DNA of 64,000 nt from Streptomyces sp. TLI_235 (GCA_002300355.1 NSGV01000001.1:1054001-1118000); one strand, 5' to 3'; shown: positions 51,677-61,179, counted from the stretch's first letter. The notes: generated by a model from the sequence alone, not told the origin. Numbers and translations: made by a program.

Positions 51677-51973
51677 ATGACGACAGGACAACAGGTCTAC
51701 GCCGAGCGGGACACCGCCTTCTTCGAGGCCGTGAGGGAGGTCTTCGAGAAGTATCCGGAGGCGTAGGGAAGGTACGCGATCACCGGCCTCGAGCTGGCGA
51801 AACGGCTGAAGATCGACCTGGAGCGCCAGGTCGGGATCTCGGAGATCAAGGACGGGACGATCGTGACCCGGTTCGTGGATCGCGACGACCCGGTGGTGCG
51901 GGCCTCCGGCCGGCTCTGCAAGGACTGGGACTGGCAGCACCGGTGCATCAGTTGGATCGAGGCGCCGGTCTGA
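51677..51973 (+). pseudogene. 98-residue conserved ORF interrupted by an in-frame TAG
   Basis: An ATG at 51677 with GAGGAGCG upstream opens MTTGQQVYAERDTAFFEAVR and EVFEKYPEA. Codon 30 is TAG (51764-51766). The same frame continues with GRYAITGLELAKRLKIDLE, then VTRFVDRDDPVVRASGRLC and KDWDWQHRCISWIEAPV to a TGA at 51971-51973. Composition and coding pattern do not change across the TAG, so it looks like a recent single-base nonsense mutation (for example AAG to TAG) in a small cytoplasmic protein of unknown function. Programmed readthrough is a less likely alternative. Confidence 0.65.
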
Positions 51974-51994
51974 CGGTCTTCCCGGGCCCGCCGC

Positions 51995-52819
51995 TCACAG
52001 GGCGGCCGGTGTGGTCCTGGCCGCGCGGGCGGTCCACCGTCCGTCGTGGCGGGCGATGCTGATGGGGTGTCCGAAGCAGGCGCTGATCAGGTCGGTGGTG
52101 ACGACCTCGTCGACCGGTCCGGCCGCCACGCAGCCGCCCTCGCGCAGCAGCAGGGCGTGCGTGGTGGTCTCCGGCAGCTCCTCCAGGTGGTGGGTGACGA
52201 GCACGGTGGCGAGCCCGGGGTGGCGGCGGCGCAGCAGGTCGAGGCTGCCGAGGAGGAGTTCACGGGCGGTGAGGTCGAGTCCGGTGGCGGGCTCGTCGAG
52301 CAGCAGCAGCCGGGGCTGCGGCATGAGGGCGCGGGCGATCAGGGCGCGGCCGCGTTCGCCCTGGGAGAGGGTGGTCCAGGGGTCGTCGGCGCGGTGGGCC
52401 ATGCCCACGGTGTCCAGCAGGTGTTCGGCGTGCGCGGCCTGCTCGGCGGTGGGCCGCCAGCGGGGTTCGGGCTCGACGCTGTTGGTGAGGCCGGTCAGCA
52501 CCACGGTGCGGACGGGCAGCGGGGAGCGCAGCGGGTGGCGCGGGTTGACGTGCCCGAGGTGGGTGCGCAGGGCGCGGATGTCGACCCGGCCGAGGCGCCG
52601 GCCGAGCACGTGGACCTCGCCGTGGGTGGGGTGCGAGACCGCGCCGAGGAGGGCGAGCAGGGTGGACTTTCCGGCGCCGTTGGCGCCGAGCAGGGCCCAG
52701 TGCTGGCCGGCCTCGACGGTGAGCGAGACGTCCCGCAGCAGGTACCGGCCGTCGCGCACCACGTCCACGGTGCGGGCGCGCAACAGCGGCGCGTCGGGCA
52801 GCGGTTCGGCACTGGTCAC
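51995..52819 (-). CDS. ABC transporter ATP-binding protein
   Basis: Encodes 274 residues from a GTG at 52817-52819 with GGGAGG upstream. Walker A GANGAGKST at 45-53, Q-loop region around LGHVNPRHPL, signature LSQGERGR, Walker B LLLLDEPATGLD, and His in VTHHLEELP. It resembles the YlmA/ModF-like stand-alone ATPases. No permease gene is adjacent, so it either serves a distant permease or has a regulatory role. Confidence 0.9.
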   Translation of the reverse strand: MTSAEPLPDAPLLRARTVDVVRDGRYLLRDVSLTVEAGQHWALLGANGAGKSTLLALLGAVSHPTHGEVHVLGRRLGRVDIRALRTHLGHVNPRHPLRSPLPVRTVVLTGLTNSVEPEPRWRPTAEQAAHAEHLLDTVGMAHRADDPWTTLSQGERGRALIARALMPQPRLLLLDEPATGLDLTARELLLGSLDLLRRRHPGLATVLVTHHLEELPETTTHALLLREGGCVAAGPVDEVVTTDLISACFGHPISIARHDGRWTARAARTTPAAL

Positions 52820-52988
52820 GGCAGCCTCCCGGGGTGGTCGCGGCCCGCACGGCCGGCCGGGCCCCGGGGCGCGGCCACGCTAGCAGCGGGCCGGGGCGGG
52901 CGTCGGAAAAGCTCACGGCACGGACGACCGCGGCCCGGCGGGGGCTCCGCCCGGTTCGGCCGCGGTCCCACTCGGCCCGGCCACGGTC

Positions 52989-53636
52989 TCACTCGGCGCG
53001 GCCGGGGGTGGGCGGGCCGAGGACGATGCCGCGGCCGGCGTAGAAGCGGTCGAGCTCGGACCAGGGCACCCGGGCGTGCTGCTGCGACTGGCCGGGGAAG
53101 CCGGACGGGTTGTGGATCAGCAGGGCGTCGTCGTCGGCGCCGACGGCGAGCACCAGGTGGCCGCCGGTCCTGGACGGCGCGGGTTCCAGGGTGCGGATCG
53201 AGGGGTGGACGGAGATCATCGGCAGCCGGCCGGCCGCGAGGTGGCTGCGCAGGTCGGCGGCGGGGAGCGGCGAGCGGGCGTCCGCGAACAGGCCCCACCG
53301 CTTGCGGACGTAACCGGCGAAGGGGGCGTGGACGAGCCCGTCCAGCCGCCCGTCGGGGTGCCGGATGTAGGCCCCGGCCTCGCGGCTCTCCTCGGCGAGC
53401 CGGACGATCGGCGGGGCGACGCCCCACCAGTGGTCGAGCGCCATCCGCAGGCAGGCCATCCCGCAGGCCCGCCAGGACCAGTAGGCGTACTCCTCCCGGT
53501 CGGGCGCGCCCGACTCCTCCCAGCGCGGGTCGTCCTCGGCGAGGACGGTGCCGGCCAGGATGTCGGGGACGAGGTCGGGTGACTCCCACTGCGCGTAGTA
53601 GGGGACCGGGTGGCTGATCGGCTGCACAGTGATCAT
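52989..53636 (-). CDS. C39-like cysteine peptidase family protein
   Basis: Encodes 215 residues from the ATG at 53634-53636. Papain-like peptidase C39_2 pattern: YWSWRACGMACLRMALDHWW with nucleophile Cys58, RTGGHLVLAVGADDDALLIHNPSG with the catalytic His and the Asn/Asp of the triad. No signal peptide, ABC module or membrane segment, unlike bacteriocin-processing C39 transporters. It may trim a cytoplasmic peptide or act on an amide bond of a small molecule. A 21-bp duplication (CACGGTCTCACTCGGC core) lies at its 3' end. Confidence 0.78.
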   Translation of the reverse strand: MITVQPISHPVPYYAQWESPDLVPDILAGTVLAEDDPRWEESGAPDREEYAYWSWRACGMACLRMALDHWWGVAPPIVRLAEESREAGAYIRHPDGRLDGLVHAPFAGYVRKRWGLFADARSPLPAADLRSHLAAGRLPMISVHPSIRTLEPAPSRTGGHLVLAVGADDDALLIHNPSGFPGQSQQHARVPWSELDRFYAGRGIVLGPPTPGRAE

Positions 53637-53761
53637 TCTGACGCACGGCCGGACGCCCCGCCCAGCCGGTGGGCCCGGACGCACATGCGCGCAGGCCGGG
53701 CCGAATCGTGCGCCTGCGGCCTTCCGTCCTCCGGCGCGCTCTGCGGCCGGCCGGGCACGGG

Positions 53762-54721
53762 TCAGGCGTCCAGCGCGTCGGCGAGCAGGGTCGCCACGGT
53801 GAACCTGGTGACGTCGGCGAGGTAGCCGTAGTCGAGGGTTGCGGGGGTGTCGGAGGTCCGGTGGTAGTGCGGGTTCCCCTCGCCCTCGTACGCGCCGATG
53901 GCCACGTCGCCGAGGGCCTCGAAGGGCATGTAGTCACTGGCGTAGATCGGGCCGAGCAGGACGGGCAGGTCGGTGTGGTCGGCGGCTGCCTGCGCCATGA
54001 CCGCGCCGAACGCCTGCGAAGCGGCGTCGTTGCCGGGCACCTCGTTGCCAAGGTCGCGCTCCACGGTGACGGAGCCGTCCGACGGGGGCCTGCCCACCAT
54101 GTCCAGGTTCACGATGCGGTGGACCTCGGGGCCCGCGGCGTGGAGTTCCTCGGCGTAGGCCGCAGACCCCCAAAGGCCCTGCTCCTCGCCGGAGAACGCC
54201 ACGAACCGGACGGTGGACGCGAGCGCGACCGGGGCGAGCAGCCGCGCCGCCTCCAGCACGGCGGCGACCCCGCTGGCGTTGTCGTCGGCCCCTGGGGCGC
54301 GTGCCGTCGCGTCGTCCAGATTCTCGGCGCGGCTGTCGTAGTGGGCACACAGGATGACGACGGGCCGGCCGGCCGTCGTGCCGGGCTTGGTGCCGATGAC
54401 GTTGTCGGCGCTGTGGCCGAGGTTGGACCAGGTCGTTCTGGCGACGTCCGGGCAGCCCGCCGCCGCCAGCCGGCTTGCGATCTCGTCGGCCGCGCCGTCG
54501 ATGAGCGGTGAGAACGTGTGCCGGGTGTGGAAGGCGGCAAGCGCCTCGACCGTGTCCCGCAGGGCGTCCGCCGAGACCTGGTCGACGAGCGAGGCGGCGA
54601 GGCCGTCGGTCCGCGCCTCGGCCCACGTGCGCCGGGCCACTGCGGCCCGCACCGCCGGCGAGGGCGGCTTCCCCTTGTCGGGGGGAGCCGGTGGCCGGCC
54701 CCGGAGAGTGTCACGGTGCAT
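53762..54721 (-). CDS. M28-family zinc aminopeptidase
   Basis: Encodes 319 residues from the ATG at 54719-54721 (AGGCGG upstream); a GTG one codon earlier is possible. Dinuclear zinc ligands are in order: His and Asp in LCAHYDSR, Asp in PGADDNASG, Glu-Glu in FSGEEQGLWG, Asp in VNLDMVGR, and the last His in GNPHYHRTSDTP. It removes N-terminal residues from peptides. Most Streptomyces M28 enzymes are secreted, but no signal peptide is present here, so it is probably cytoplasmic. Confidence 0.9.
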   Translation of the reverse strand: MHRDTLRGRPPAPPDKGKPPSPAVRAAVARRTWAEARTDGLAASLVDQVSADALRDTVEALAAFHTRHTFSPLIDGAADEIASRLAAAGCPDVARTTWSNLGHSADNVIGTKPGTTAGRPVVILCAHYDSRAENLDDATARAPGADDNASGVAAVLEAARLLAPVALASTVRFVAFSGEEQGLWGSAAYAEELHAAGPEVHRIVNLDMVGRPPSDGSVTVERDLGNEVPGNDAASQAFGAVMAQAAADHTDLPVLLGPIYASDYMPFEALGDVAIGAYEGEGNPHYHRTSDTPATLDYGYLADVTRFTVATLLADALDA

Positions 54722-55205
54722 CACGGGCCGCCTTTCAGCCCGTGTCGAGGTGGGGCGGGCAGTAGCCGCAGCCGTTGCACCCGCGGGCCGGATCGCCGTC
54801 GCGTCATCAGAACCGTCGGCAGAATTCTAACGCCGCGCCCGAGGCGCTGCGATGCGGCAGCGCGCTCCGCCAGGCGCGGACGGCCCGCCCCGGACCCGCC
54901 CGACCGTCACGGAGAGTGCCGCCAACGGCCGGTGAGGCACGCCGAGTTGTCGGGTGCGCTGGGCCGTCGCGGCGGCCCGGCTCCGGCCCGCCGCGGCCGT
55001 CACGGAGGGTTCGCCAACCGCTCGGCGCCAACCGCCCGTCACCAACCGCCTGTCACCAACTGCTCGGCGCCCACCGCTCGGCGCCAACCGCTCGCGGAAC
55101 ACGCCGAGTTGCCGGCCGGCCGGGGCCACCCACCACCCTCCGACTTCAACTGCCCTGCTCTTCACTCATGTTGGGCACGGATTGTCGCGGGCCCGGCGGC
55201 GGCCG
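54722..55205. other. Intergenic region with degenerate repeats, 484 bp
   Basis: No gene was supported. The stretch 55013-55096 consists of about six degenerate 13-14 bp units with core CCAACCGCTCG. Around it two longer modules are duplicated: GTCACGGAG (54906 and 54999) and CACGCCGAGTTG (54938 and 55100). The promoter of the M28 gene should lie at the left end and the terminator of the diiron protein gene at the right. Confidence 0.6.
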
Positions 55206-56126
55206 TCAGAGGATGCCGGCGCCGCGCAGCAGCCAGCGGTTGGTGCGTCCTACCAGTCCGGCCCGGTCCAGCACGCCGACCACCTTGGCGGCCATCTCGG
55301 TCTTGGCGGTCCGCCAGTTCGGGTTCCGCTTCGCGGCCCGGCGGCCCTCCTTGGGGTCGATGCCGACGGCCGCGTACACCCGCGGGTTGATCAGGTGGGT
55401 GGTGGCGACGTGGATGACGATGCCCATGAGCAGCTGCTCGATCCGGCGGCGGACCGGCCCGAGGTCCTGGCGGACGAGTTCCTCGCGGGCGTAGGTGATG
55501 TGCCGGGACTCCTCGATGACATGGATCCGGGCGACCTGGCGGGAGAGCGGCTGCAGCGACTCGTCGGCCATCATGTCGCGCTGGAAGGCGTCCAGGATCT
55601 CCTCGACGTACATGGTGCCGCCGAAGGTCTGGCTGTGGGTGGAGATCGCCTTGAAGACCCGGCCGAGTTCGTGGGCGAGGCGGCCCGGGCCGTACGCGGG
55701 CGCGCCCATCCAGGCGATCATGCGGGCGAACATGACCGAGTGTCGGCACTCGTCGGCGATCTCGGTCAGCGCGTACTGGACGTGCGCGGTGGTCGGGTCC
55801 CGGTCGAAGGCGTGCCGGAGCAGCATCTGCATGAGGATCTCCTCGAACCAGATGCCGACGCTGGCGACGCAGGCCACCTCGTGCTTGCTGAGTTCGATCC
55901 GCTGTTCCTCGCTGAGGCGCTCCCAGAGGTCGGTGCCGTAGAGGGAGATCCGGTGCGGGGCGATGTAGTAGGCGCCGGGGACGGGCCGGACGTCCCAGTC
56001 GATGTCCTTGAGCGGGTCGAAGGAGAGCTTGGCGGAGGAGGCGAGGAGGCGTTCGGCGGTCCGCCGGCGCTGCCGGTCGCGCTCCTCCAGGACGGCGGTG
56101 GTGGCGTTGCGCGCGGTGGTCGCCAT
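55206..56126 (-). CDS. AurF-like diiron oxygenase
   Basis: Encodes 306 residues from the ATG at 56124-56126. Ferritin-like four-helix bundle with carboxylate/His iron ligands: FEEILMQMLLRHAF, ALTEIADECRHSVMFARMI, TMYVEEILDAFQRDMM and HVIEESRHITYAREEL. This is the pattern of AurF-type N-oxygenases, which oxidise arylamines to nitro compounds. Substrate here is unknown and no biosynthetic cluster surrounds it. A clear sigma70-like promoter with an overlapping palindrome lies upstream (56168-56197), suggesting control by a TetR-type repressor encoded elsewhere. Confidence 0.86.
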   Translation of the reverse strand: MATTARNATTAVLEERDRQRRRTAERLLASSAKLSFDPLKDIDWDVRPVPGAYYIAPHRISLYGTDLWERLSEEQRIELSKHEVACVASVGIWFEEILMQMLLRHAFDRDPTTAHVQYALTEIADECRHSVMFARMIAWMGAPAYGPGRLAHELGRVFKAISTHSQTFGGTMYVEEILDAFQRDMMADESLQPLSRQVARIHVIEESRHITYAREELVRQDLGPVRRRIEQLLMGIVIHVATTHLINPRVYAAVGIDPKEGRRAAKRNPNWRTAKTEMAAKVVGVLDRAGLVGRTNRWLLRGAGIL

Positions 56127-56167
56127 GAGGGTCGGCTCCTCGGTCGCTCGGGTGGGGTCTGCCGAGA

Positions 56168-56197
56168 CCGTAGACCGTATTAGATTGACCGTCAATA
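56168..56197 (-). promoter_or_regulatory. Promoter with overlapping 13-bp palindrome
   Basis: On the minus strand TTGACG (56196-56191), a 17-bp spacer and TACGGT (56173-56168) make a good housekeeping promoter 42 bp before the diiron gene. The -35 box lies inside the palindrome ATTGAC-C-GTCAAT (56185-56197), where a repressor would block RNA polymerase. Confidence 0.65.
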
Positions 56198-56214
56198 ACT
56201 CGCGCAGTGAAGGG

Positions 56215-56240
56215 GCCCGCCCCCGCGGAGGGGACGGGCC
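56215..56240 (-). terminator. Hairpin terminator candidate after the aldo/keto reductase gene
   Basis: GGCCCGCCCC (56215-56224) pairs with GGGGACGGGCC (56230-56240) apart from one bulged A, closing a 5-nt loop, 53 bp beyond the stop at 56293. Confidence 0.5.
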
Positions 56241-56292
56241 TCGGCCGGGCCTTGCCACCGGTCGCCGTCTGCCCAGCGTACGACCAGGCGCA

Positions 56293-57264
56293 CTACCAGG
56301 CGTAGTCCTCCGGGGCGGTGCGGTGGCCCGGGAAGATCTCGTCGAGGCGCTCCAGGGTCTTCTGGTCCAGCGTCACCTCCTGCGCGCGGTTGGCCGCGTG
56401 CAGCTGCTCCAGGGTGCGCGGGCCGACGATCGGCGCGGTGACGCCCTCACGGGAGAGCAGCCAGGCTAGCGCCACGTCGCCGGGCTCGTGGCCGAGTTCG
56501 GCGGCGAGGTCCTCGTACGCCTGGATCTGCTCGCGGTGCTTCTCCAGGGTCTCGGCGGCCCGGCCGGAGGCGCGGCGCACGCCCTCGCGCTCCTTGCGCA
56601 GCACGCCGCCGAGCAGGCCGCCGTGCAGCGGGGACCACGGGATGAGGCCGAGGCCGTAGTGCTGCGCGGCGGGCAGGACCTCCAGCTCGACGCTGCGCTC
56701 CAGCAGGTTGTAGAGCGACTGCTCGCTGGTCAGGCCGAGGAAGTTGCGGGCCCTGGCGGTCTCCTGGGCGCGGGCGATGTGCCAGCCGGCGAAGTTGCTC
56801 GAACCGACGTAGATGATCTTTCCCTGGGTGGTCAGCACCTCCATCGCCTGCCAGATCTCCTCCCACGGAGTGGCCCGGTCGATGTGGTGCATCTGGTACA
56901 GGTCGATGTGGTCGGTCTGCAGGCGCTTGAGGCTCGCGTCGACGGCGCGGCGGATGTTGAGCGCCGAGAGCCGGCCCTCGTTGGGCCACTCCCCCATGTC
57001 GCCGTAGAGCTTGGTGGCGATGACGGTCTTCTCGCGGCGGCCGCCGCCCTGCGCGAACCAGCTGCCGATGATCTCCTCGGTGCGGCCCTTGTTCTCGCCC
57101 CAGCCGTAGACGTTGGCGGTGTCGAAGAAGTTGATGCCCAGTTCGTGGGCGGCGTCCATGATCCGGTGGGCGTCGGTCTCCTCGGTGTGCGGACCGAAGT
57201 TCATGGTGCCGAGGCAGAGCCGGGAGACGGTGAGGCCGGTGCGGCCGAGGTGGGTGAACTCCAT
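56293..57264 (-). CDS. Aldo/keto reductase
   Basis: Encodes 323 residues from the ATG at 57262-57264 (GGGAG upstream). The AKR tetrad is visible: Asp and Tyr in FFDTANVYGWGENKG, Lys in VIATKLYG, His in DLYQMHHID; NADPH-binding residues lie in APIVGPRTLEQL. It reduces carbonyl compounds to alcohols in the cytoplasm and resembles the large TIM-barrel group of YajO/Tas-like AKRs. Monocistronic between two hairpin or promoter regions. Confidence 0.93.
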   Translation of the reverse strand: MEFTHLGRTGLTVSRLCLGTMNFGPHTEETDAHRIMDAAHELGINFFDTANVYGWGENKGRTEEIIGSWFAQGGGRREKTVIATKLYGDMGEWPNEGRLSALNIRRAVDASLKRLQTDHIDLYQMHHIDRATPWEEIWQAMEVLTTQGKIIYVGSSNFAGWHIARAQETARARNFLGLTSEQSLYNLLERSVELEVLPAAQHYGLGLIPWSPLHGGLLGGVLRKEREGVRRASGRAAETLEKHREQIQAYEDLAAELGHEPGDVALAWLLSREGVTAPIVGPRTLEQLHAANRAQEVTLDQKTLERLDEIFPGHRTAPEDYAW

Positions 57265-57352
57265 GGCTCCCACCCTCGGCCACCCCGGCCGCCGCTGTCC
57301 AGGATTTCGTTCGGGCGGTGGATGAATTCCCCGCCCGGACGGTGCGCGGCCG

Positions 57353-58783
57353 TCAGGCGGTGCGGCGCAGCAGTGCGAGGTACATAGCGTCGGTGCCGTG
57401 CAGGTGCGGCCAGAGCTGGATGTCCGGGCCGTCGCCGAGGGCGGGCAGGCCAGGCAGCAGCGGACGGGCGTCGATCCACTCCACGCCGCTCTCGCCGCGC
57501 AGCACGTCGTCGACGACCGCGCGGGTCTCCGCGAGGTGCGGCGAGCAGGTGGCGTAGCCGACCACGCCGCCGACCCGGGCGGCCCGGATCGCGCCGCGCA
57601 GCAGGTCGCGCTGGAGCGGGCCGAAGCCGGCGAGGTCCTCGGGGCGGCGGCGCCAGCGGGCCTCCGGGCGGCGGCGCAGCGCGCCGAGTCCGGAGCAGGG
57701 CACGTCGACCAGGACGCGGTCGAAGCTGCCGGGGGCCCAGGCGGGCCGGGTGCCGTCGGCGGCGATCACGGTGTACGGGCCGGGGTTGCCGGCGAGCGCG
57801 CGGGCGACCAGGCGGGCCCGGTGCGGCTGCTTCTCGGAGGCGACCAGCGCGGCGCCGCGCTCGGCGGCGACGGCCGCGAGCAGGGCGGCCTTGCCGCCGG
57901 GGCCGGCGCAGCCGTCCAGCCAGACCCGGTCGGGCCCGTCCAGCGGGGCGGCGGCCAGGGCGAGCGCGACCAGCTGGCTGCCCTCGTCCTGGACACCGGC
58001 GCGGCCCTCGCGGACGGCGGTGATGCCGCCCGGGTCGCCGCCCTCGGCGAGCCGCAGCGCGTAAGGGGACCAGCGGCCGTCCACGGCATCCGGGAGGGCC
58101 TCGCGGAGTTCGGCGACGGTCGCGCGGCCGGGGCGGGCGACGAGGGTGACCTCGGGGCGGTCGTTGTCGGCGCGCAGCAGCTCCTCGACGGCGGCGCGGC
58201 CAGAGGCCTCAGGCTGCCAGCGGCCGAGGGCGTCCCAGAGCGAGGAGACCACCCAGCGCGGGTGGGAGTGGACGACGGCGAGGTGGTCCTCGGCGTCCTC
58301 GTCGTACGGCGGGGCGACCTGCTCGATCCAGGCGTCGAGGTCCTGGGCGCTGATCCGGCGGAGCACCGCGTTGACGAACTTGGCGCGGCCGTCGCCGAGC
58401 ACCACCCGGGCGAGCTCGACGGTGGCGGACACGGCCGCGTGGCTGGGGATGCGGGTGGCGAGCAGCTGGTGGGCGCCGAGCGAGAGGACGTCGAGGACCG
58501 GCGGGTCGACCTCGCGCAGCGGGCGGTCGATGCAGGCGGCGATGATCGCGTCGTAGGTGCCCTGCTGACGCAGCGTGCCGTAGACGAGCTCGGTGGCGAG
58601 GGCGGCGTCGCGGCGCTCCATGCCCTTCTGCTCGGCCTCGCGCAGCAGCGGCGGCAGGACGAGGTTGGCGTAGGCGTCGCGCTCGTCGACGGCGCGCAGG
58701 GCGCGGAAGGCGACGATCCGGGCCGGGTCCTTCTTGGGGCGGCGGTGCGGGCGGGGGGCGCGCTTGGCGCTGGGCGTGGTCAC
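57353..58783 (-). CDS. rsmB: 16S rRNA m5C methyltransferase RsmB
   Basis: Encodes 476 residues from a GTG at 58781-58783. The N-terminal NusB-like helical domain (about 20-165) includes RDAALATELVYGTLRQQGTYD. The C-terminal SAM domain has LDGCAGPGGKAALLAA, the catalytic loop DVPCSGLGALRRRPEARW and the second motif YATCSPHLAETRAVV. It methylates C967 of 16S rRNA (E. coli numbering). The operon order def-fmt-rsmB is conserved. Confidence 0.96.
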   Translation of the reverse strand: MTTPSAKRAPRPHRRPKKDPARIVAFRALRAVDERDAYANLVLPPLLREAEQKGMERRDAALATELVYGTLRQQGTYDAIIAACIDRPLREVDPPVLDVLSLGAHQLLATRIPSHAAVSATVELARVVLGDGRAKFVNAVLRRISAQDLDAWIEQVAPPYDEDAEDHLAVVHSHPRWVVSSLWDALGRWQPEASGRAAVEELLRADNDRPEVTLVARPGRATVAELREALPDAVDGRWSPYALRLAEGGDPGGITAVREGRAGVQDEGSQLVALALAAAPLDGPDRVWLDGCAGPGGKAALLAAVAAERGAALVASEKQPHRARLVARALAGNPGPYTVIAADGTRPAWAPGSFDRVLVDVPCSGLGALRRRPEARWRRRPEDLAGFGPLQRDLLRGAIRAARVGGVVGYATCSPHLAETRAVVDDVLRGESGVEWIDARPLLPGLPALGDGPDIQLWPHLHGTDAMYLALLRRTA

Positions 58784-58836
58784 GGGGTGCCTCGAATGTG
58801 CTGCGGACGGAAGTGTGGTGGGTCGGGCGGCGGGGG

Positions 58837-59772
58837 TCAGTCGCCGAGCCGCTCGCCGGACTCGATGCGGACCCCTCGGGCCCAGTCTGCCGCGCGCATC
58901 TGCTTCTTGCCCTGCGGCTGGACCTCGCCGAGCTCGATGTCGTGGCTGCCGGTGCCGACCCGGACGCTGTGCTTGGCGACGGCCGTCTCGCCGGGGGCGA
59001 GCTCGGCGGAGTCGGTGAGGAGCTTCACCGGGCCGGCCAGCTTGAGGCGCTCGCCGCGGAAGAGCGTCCAGGCGCCGGGGGCGGGGGCGCAGCCGCGGAC
59101 GAGGCGGTCGACCCGGAGGGCGGGGTGGGTCCAGTCGATCCGGGCGTCCTCGACGTTGATCTTGGGGGCGACGGTGATGCCCTCGGCGGGCTGCGGCACG
59201 GCGTGCAGCGCGCCGTCCTCGATGCCGTCCATGGTGGCGGCGAGCAGCCGGGCGCCGGAGTGCGAGAGCCGGGTGAGCAGGTCGCCGCTGGTGTCGGCGG
59301 GGCGGATCTCCTCGGTGACGACGCCGTACAGCGGGCCGGAGTCCAGGCCCTCCTCGATGAGGAAGGTGGAGGCGCCGGTGACCTCGTCGCCGGCCATCAC
59401 CGCGTGCTGCACCGGGGCGGCGCCGCGCCAGGCGGGCAGCAGCGAGAAGTGCAGGTTGACCCAGCCGTGCCGGGGGATCTCCAGGGCGGCGGGGCGCAGC
59501 AGGGCGCCGTAGGCGACGACCGGGCAGCAGTCCGGGGCGAGTTCGGCGAGGCGGGCGAGGAAGTCCGGGTCGCTCGGCTTCGCGGGCCTGAGCACCTCGA
59601 TGCCGGCCTCCTCGGCGCGCCGGGCGACCGGGCTGGCGACCGTGTGGCGGCCGCGGCCGGAGACCGCGTCGGGGCGGGTCACCACGGCGACCACCTCGTG
59701 CCGGTCGGAGGCCAGCAGGGCGTCCAGGGCGGGGACGGCGACCTCGGGGGTGCCGGCGAAGACGAGGCGCAT
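58837..59772 (-). CDS. fmt: Methionyl-tRNA formyltransferase
   Basis: Encodes 311 residues from the ATG at 59770-59772. It has [19 protein letters not shown], the formyl-folate site [23 protein letters not shown] with catalytic Asn and His, and [16 protein letters not shown], followed by the C-terminal OB-like domain. It formylates initiator Met-tRNA using 10-formyl-tetrahydrofolate. It is 53 bp from rsmB and 55 bp from def, forming one operon. Confidence 0.97.
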   Translation of the reverse strand: MRLVFAGTPEVAVPALDALLASDRHEVVAVVTRPDAVSGRGRHTVASPVARRAEEAGIEVLRPAKPSDPDFLARLAELAPDCCPVVAYGALLRPAALEIPRHGWVNLHFSLLPAWRGAAPVQHAVMAGDEVTGASTFLIEEGLDSGPLYGVVTEEIRPADTSGDLLTRLSHSGARLLAATMDGIEDGALHAVPQPAEGITVAPKINVEDARIDWTHPALRVDRLVRGCAPAPGAWTLFRGERLKLAGPVKLLTDSAELAPGETAVAKHSVRVGTGSHDIELGEVQPQGKKQMRAADWARGVRIESGERLGD

Positions 59773-59827
59773 GGGTGCCTTTCTGGGAATGCGTGCTCTC
59801 CGGCCCGGCGCGGGCGGGAGGGGAGGA

Positions 59828-60373
59828 TCAGCGGGCGGAGCCGAAGGTGGAGTGCGGCGAGATCCGGACGGTCGGCGCCGGGCCGTCGCCCCAGTCGGCC
59901 TCGCGGACGGCCTTGAGCGCGGCCTTGCGGGCCTCGCGGTCGAGGCGGTCGATGAAGATGATCCCGTCGAGGTGGTCGGTCTCGTGCTGGATGCAGCGGG
60001 CGAGCAGCTCGGTGCCCTCGATCGTCACCGGGTCGCCGTGCATGTTGAAGCCCCTGGCGACGACGCCGTGCGCGCGCTTGGTGTCGAAGCGCAGGCCCGG
60101 CAGCGAGAGGCAGCCCTCGGGGCCGTCCTGCTCCTCGTCGGTGAGCGACAGGTCGGGGTTGATCAGGTGACCCACCACGCCGTCCACGTTGTATGTGAAC
60201 ACCCGCAGGGAGACGCCGAGTTGGGGGGCGGCAAGGCCAGCGCCGGGAGCGTCGAGCATAGTGTCGGTGAGGTCCTTGACCAGGCGCCGCAGCTCCTTGT
60301 CGAAGGTGGTCACCGGCTTGGCCGTGGCCCTGAGCACCGGGTCGCCGAAGATCCTGATCGGCTGGATGGCCAT
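59828..60373 (-). CDS. def: Peptide deformylase
   Basis: Encodes 181 residues from the ATG at 60371-60373, with GAGGAG 10 bp upstream. All three motifs are intact: [10 protein letters not shown] (44-53), EGCLSLPG (86-93, metal ligand Cys88) and QHETDHLDG (His130, Glu131, His134). It removes the formyl group from nascent proteins, the step that follows Fmt and translation. The gene heads the def-fmt-rsmB operon. Confidence 0.97.
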   Translation of the reverse strand: MAIQPIRIFGDPVLRATAKPVTTFDKELRRLVKDLTDTMLDAPGAGLAAPQLGVSLRVFTYNVDGVVGHLINPDLSLTDEEQDGPEGCLSLPGLRFDTKRAHGVVARGFNMHGDPVTIEGTELLARCIQHETDHLDGIIFIDRLDREARKAALKAVREADWGDGPAPTVRISPHSTFGSAR

Positions 60374-60643
60374 GGCTGCGGGGCTCCTCGGGGGCATCGG
60401 CGGCGGAGAGACGTACCCGCAGAGTCTATGCAATGGGCGCGGCCGGCCGGGGCCGGGTTCGGCGAGGTCGGGGCCGGTGGGCGGCCGGGCCGGGCTGCCG
60501 GGCGGTGGTCGCGGAATTCCCACCGAGCTTCTCGGACGGGCGCGTTACCCGGGCCATGGGTCGGGCGTTGGTCAAGTGGAATTGACCGGGACGCATCGGC
60601 GTCTCGGTCACAGCCCACGGTACGGAGAGGTGGCGCCGAGGCC

Positions 60644-61171
60644 ATGGCCGAGCAGATCAACCACGACGCGAGGGCTCGGGCGAGCCTGCACCTGCTGGTG
60701 CGGGACATCGAGCGGGTGCGGCGCCAGGTGGACGCCCTGCGCACACTGACCGCCCAGTTGGGGAACGTCTACCGGCCGCGCCGGCCGAGCACCTCGGCGG
60801 GCTTCGTGGTGTACGGGCGGGCGCCCGCGCCGACCGTCCGGCTGGCGCAGGAGCTGCGCGAGAGCGTGGAGACGCTGGTCGCGGCGGCCGTCGAGTTCGA
60901 CCGGGCGCTCGGCTTCTCCTGGGACTCCGTGGGCTCCGCCCTGGGTGTCACCAAGCAGGCCGTGCACCGCCGGTACGGGATGCGCCGGCCCGCCAACGAG
61001 CTGCTGGCCGCCGCCACCGTGCCGGCCCCCGCCGCACCGCGTGAGGAACATCCCGCCGAACCGCACCACGAACGGGCCGAGGCGGCCGTACCCGGCGCCC
61101 TGTCGCGTACCGTCCCCCAGGCCCGCCAGGGCGGTCTCTCCACCCCGCCCGGCGCCCGCATCGCCCGCTGA
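60644..61171 (+). CDS. Conserved actinobacterial helix-turn-helix protein
   Basis: Encodes 175 residues from the ATG at 60644. A coiled or helical N-terminus ([20 protein letters not shown]) and a helical middle lead to a compact HTH at about 100-125: [22 protein letters not shown], as in Streptomyces proteins of unknown role encoded near priA. The last 45 residues are Pro/Ala/Glu-rich and probably disordered. It is divergent from def and convergent with priA, with a strong terminator between. DNA binding is inferred. Confidence 0.72.
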   Translation: MAEQINHDARARASLHLLVRDIERVRRQVDALRTLTAQLGNVYRPRRPSTSAGFVVYGRAPAPTVRLAQELRESVETLVAAAVEFDRALGFSWDSVGSALGVTKQAVHRRYGMRRPANELLAAATVPAPAAPREEHPAEPHHERAEAAVPGALSRTVPQARQGGLSTPPGARIAR

Positions 61172-61179
61172 CCCGGCGG

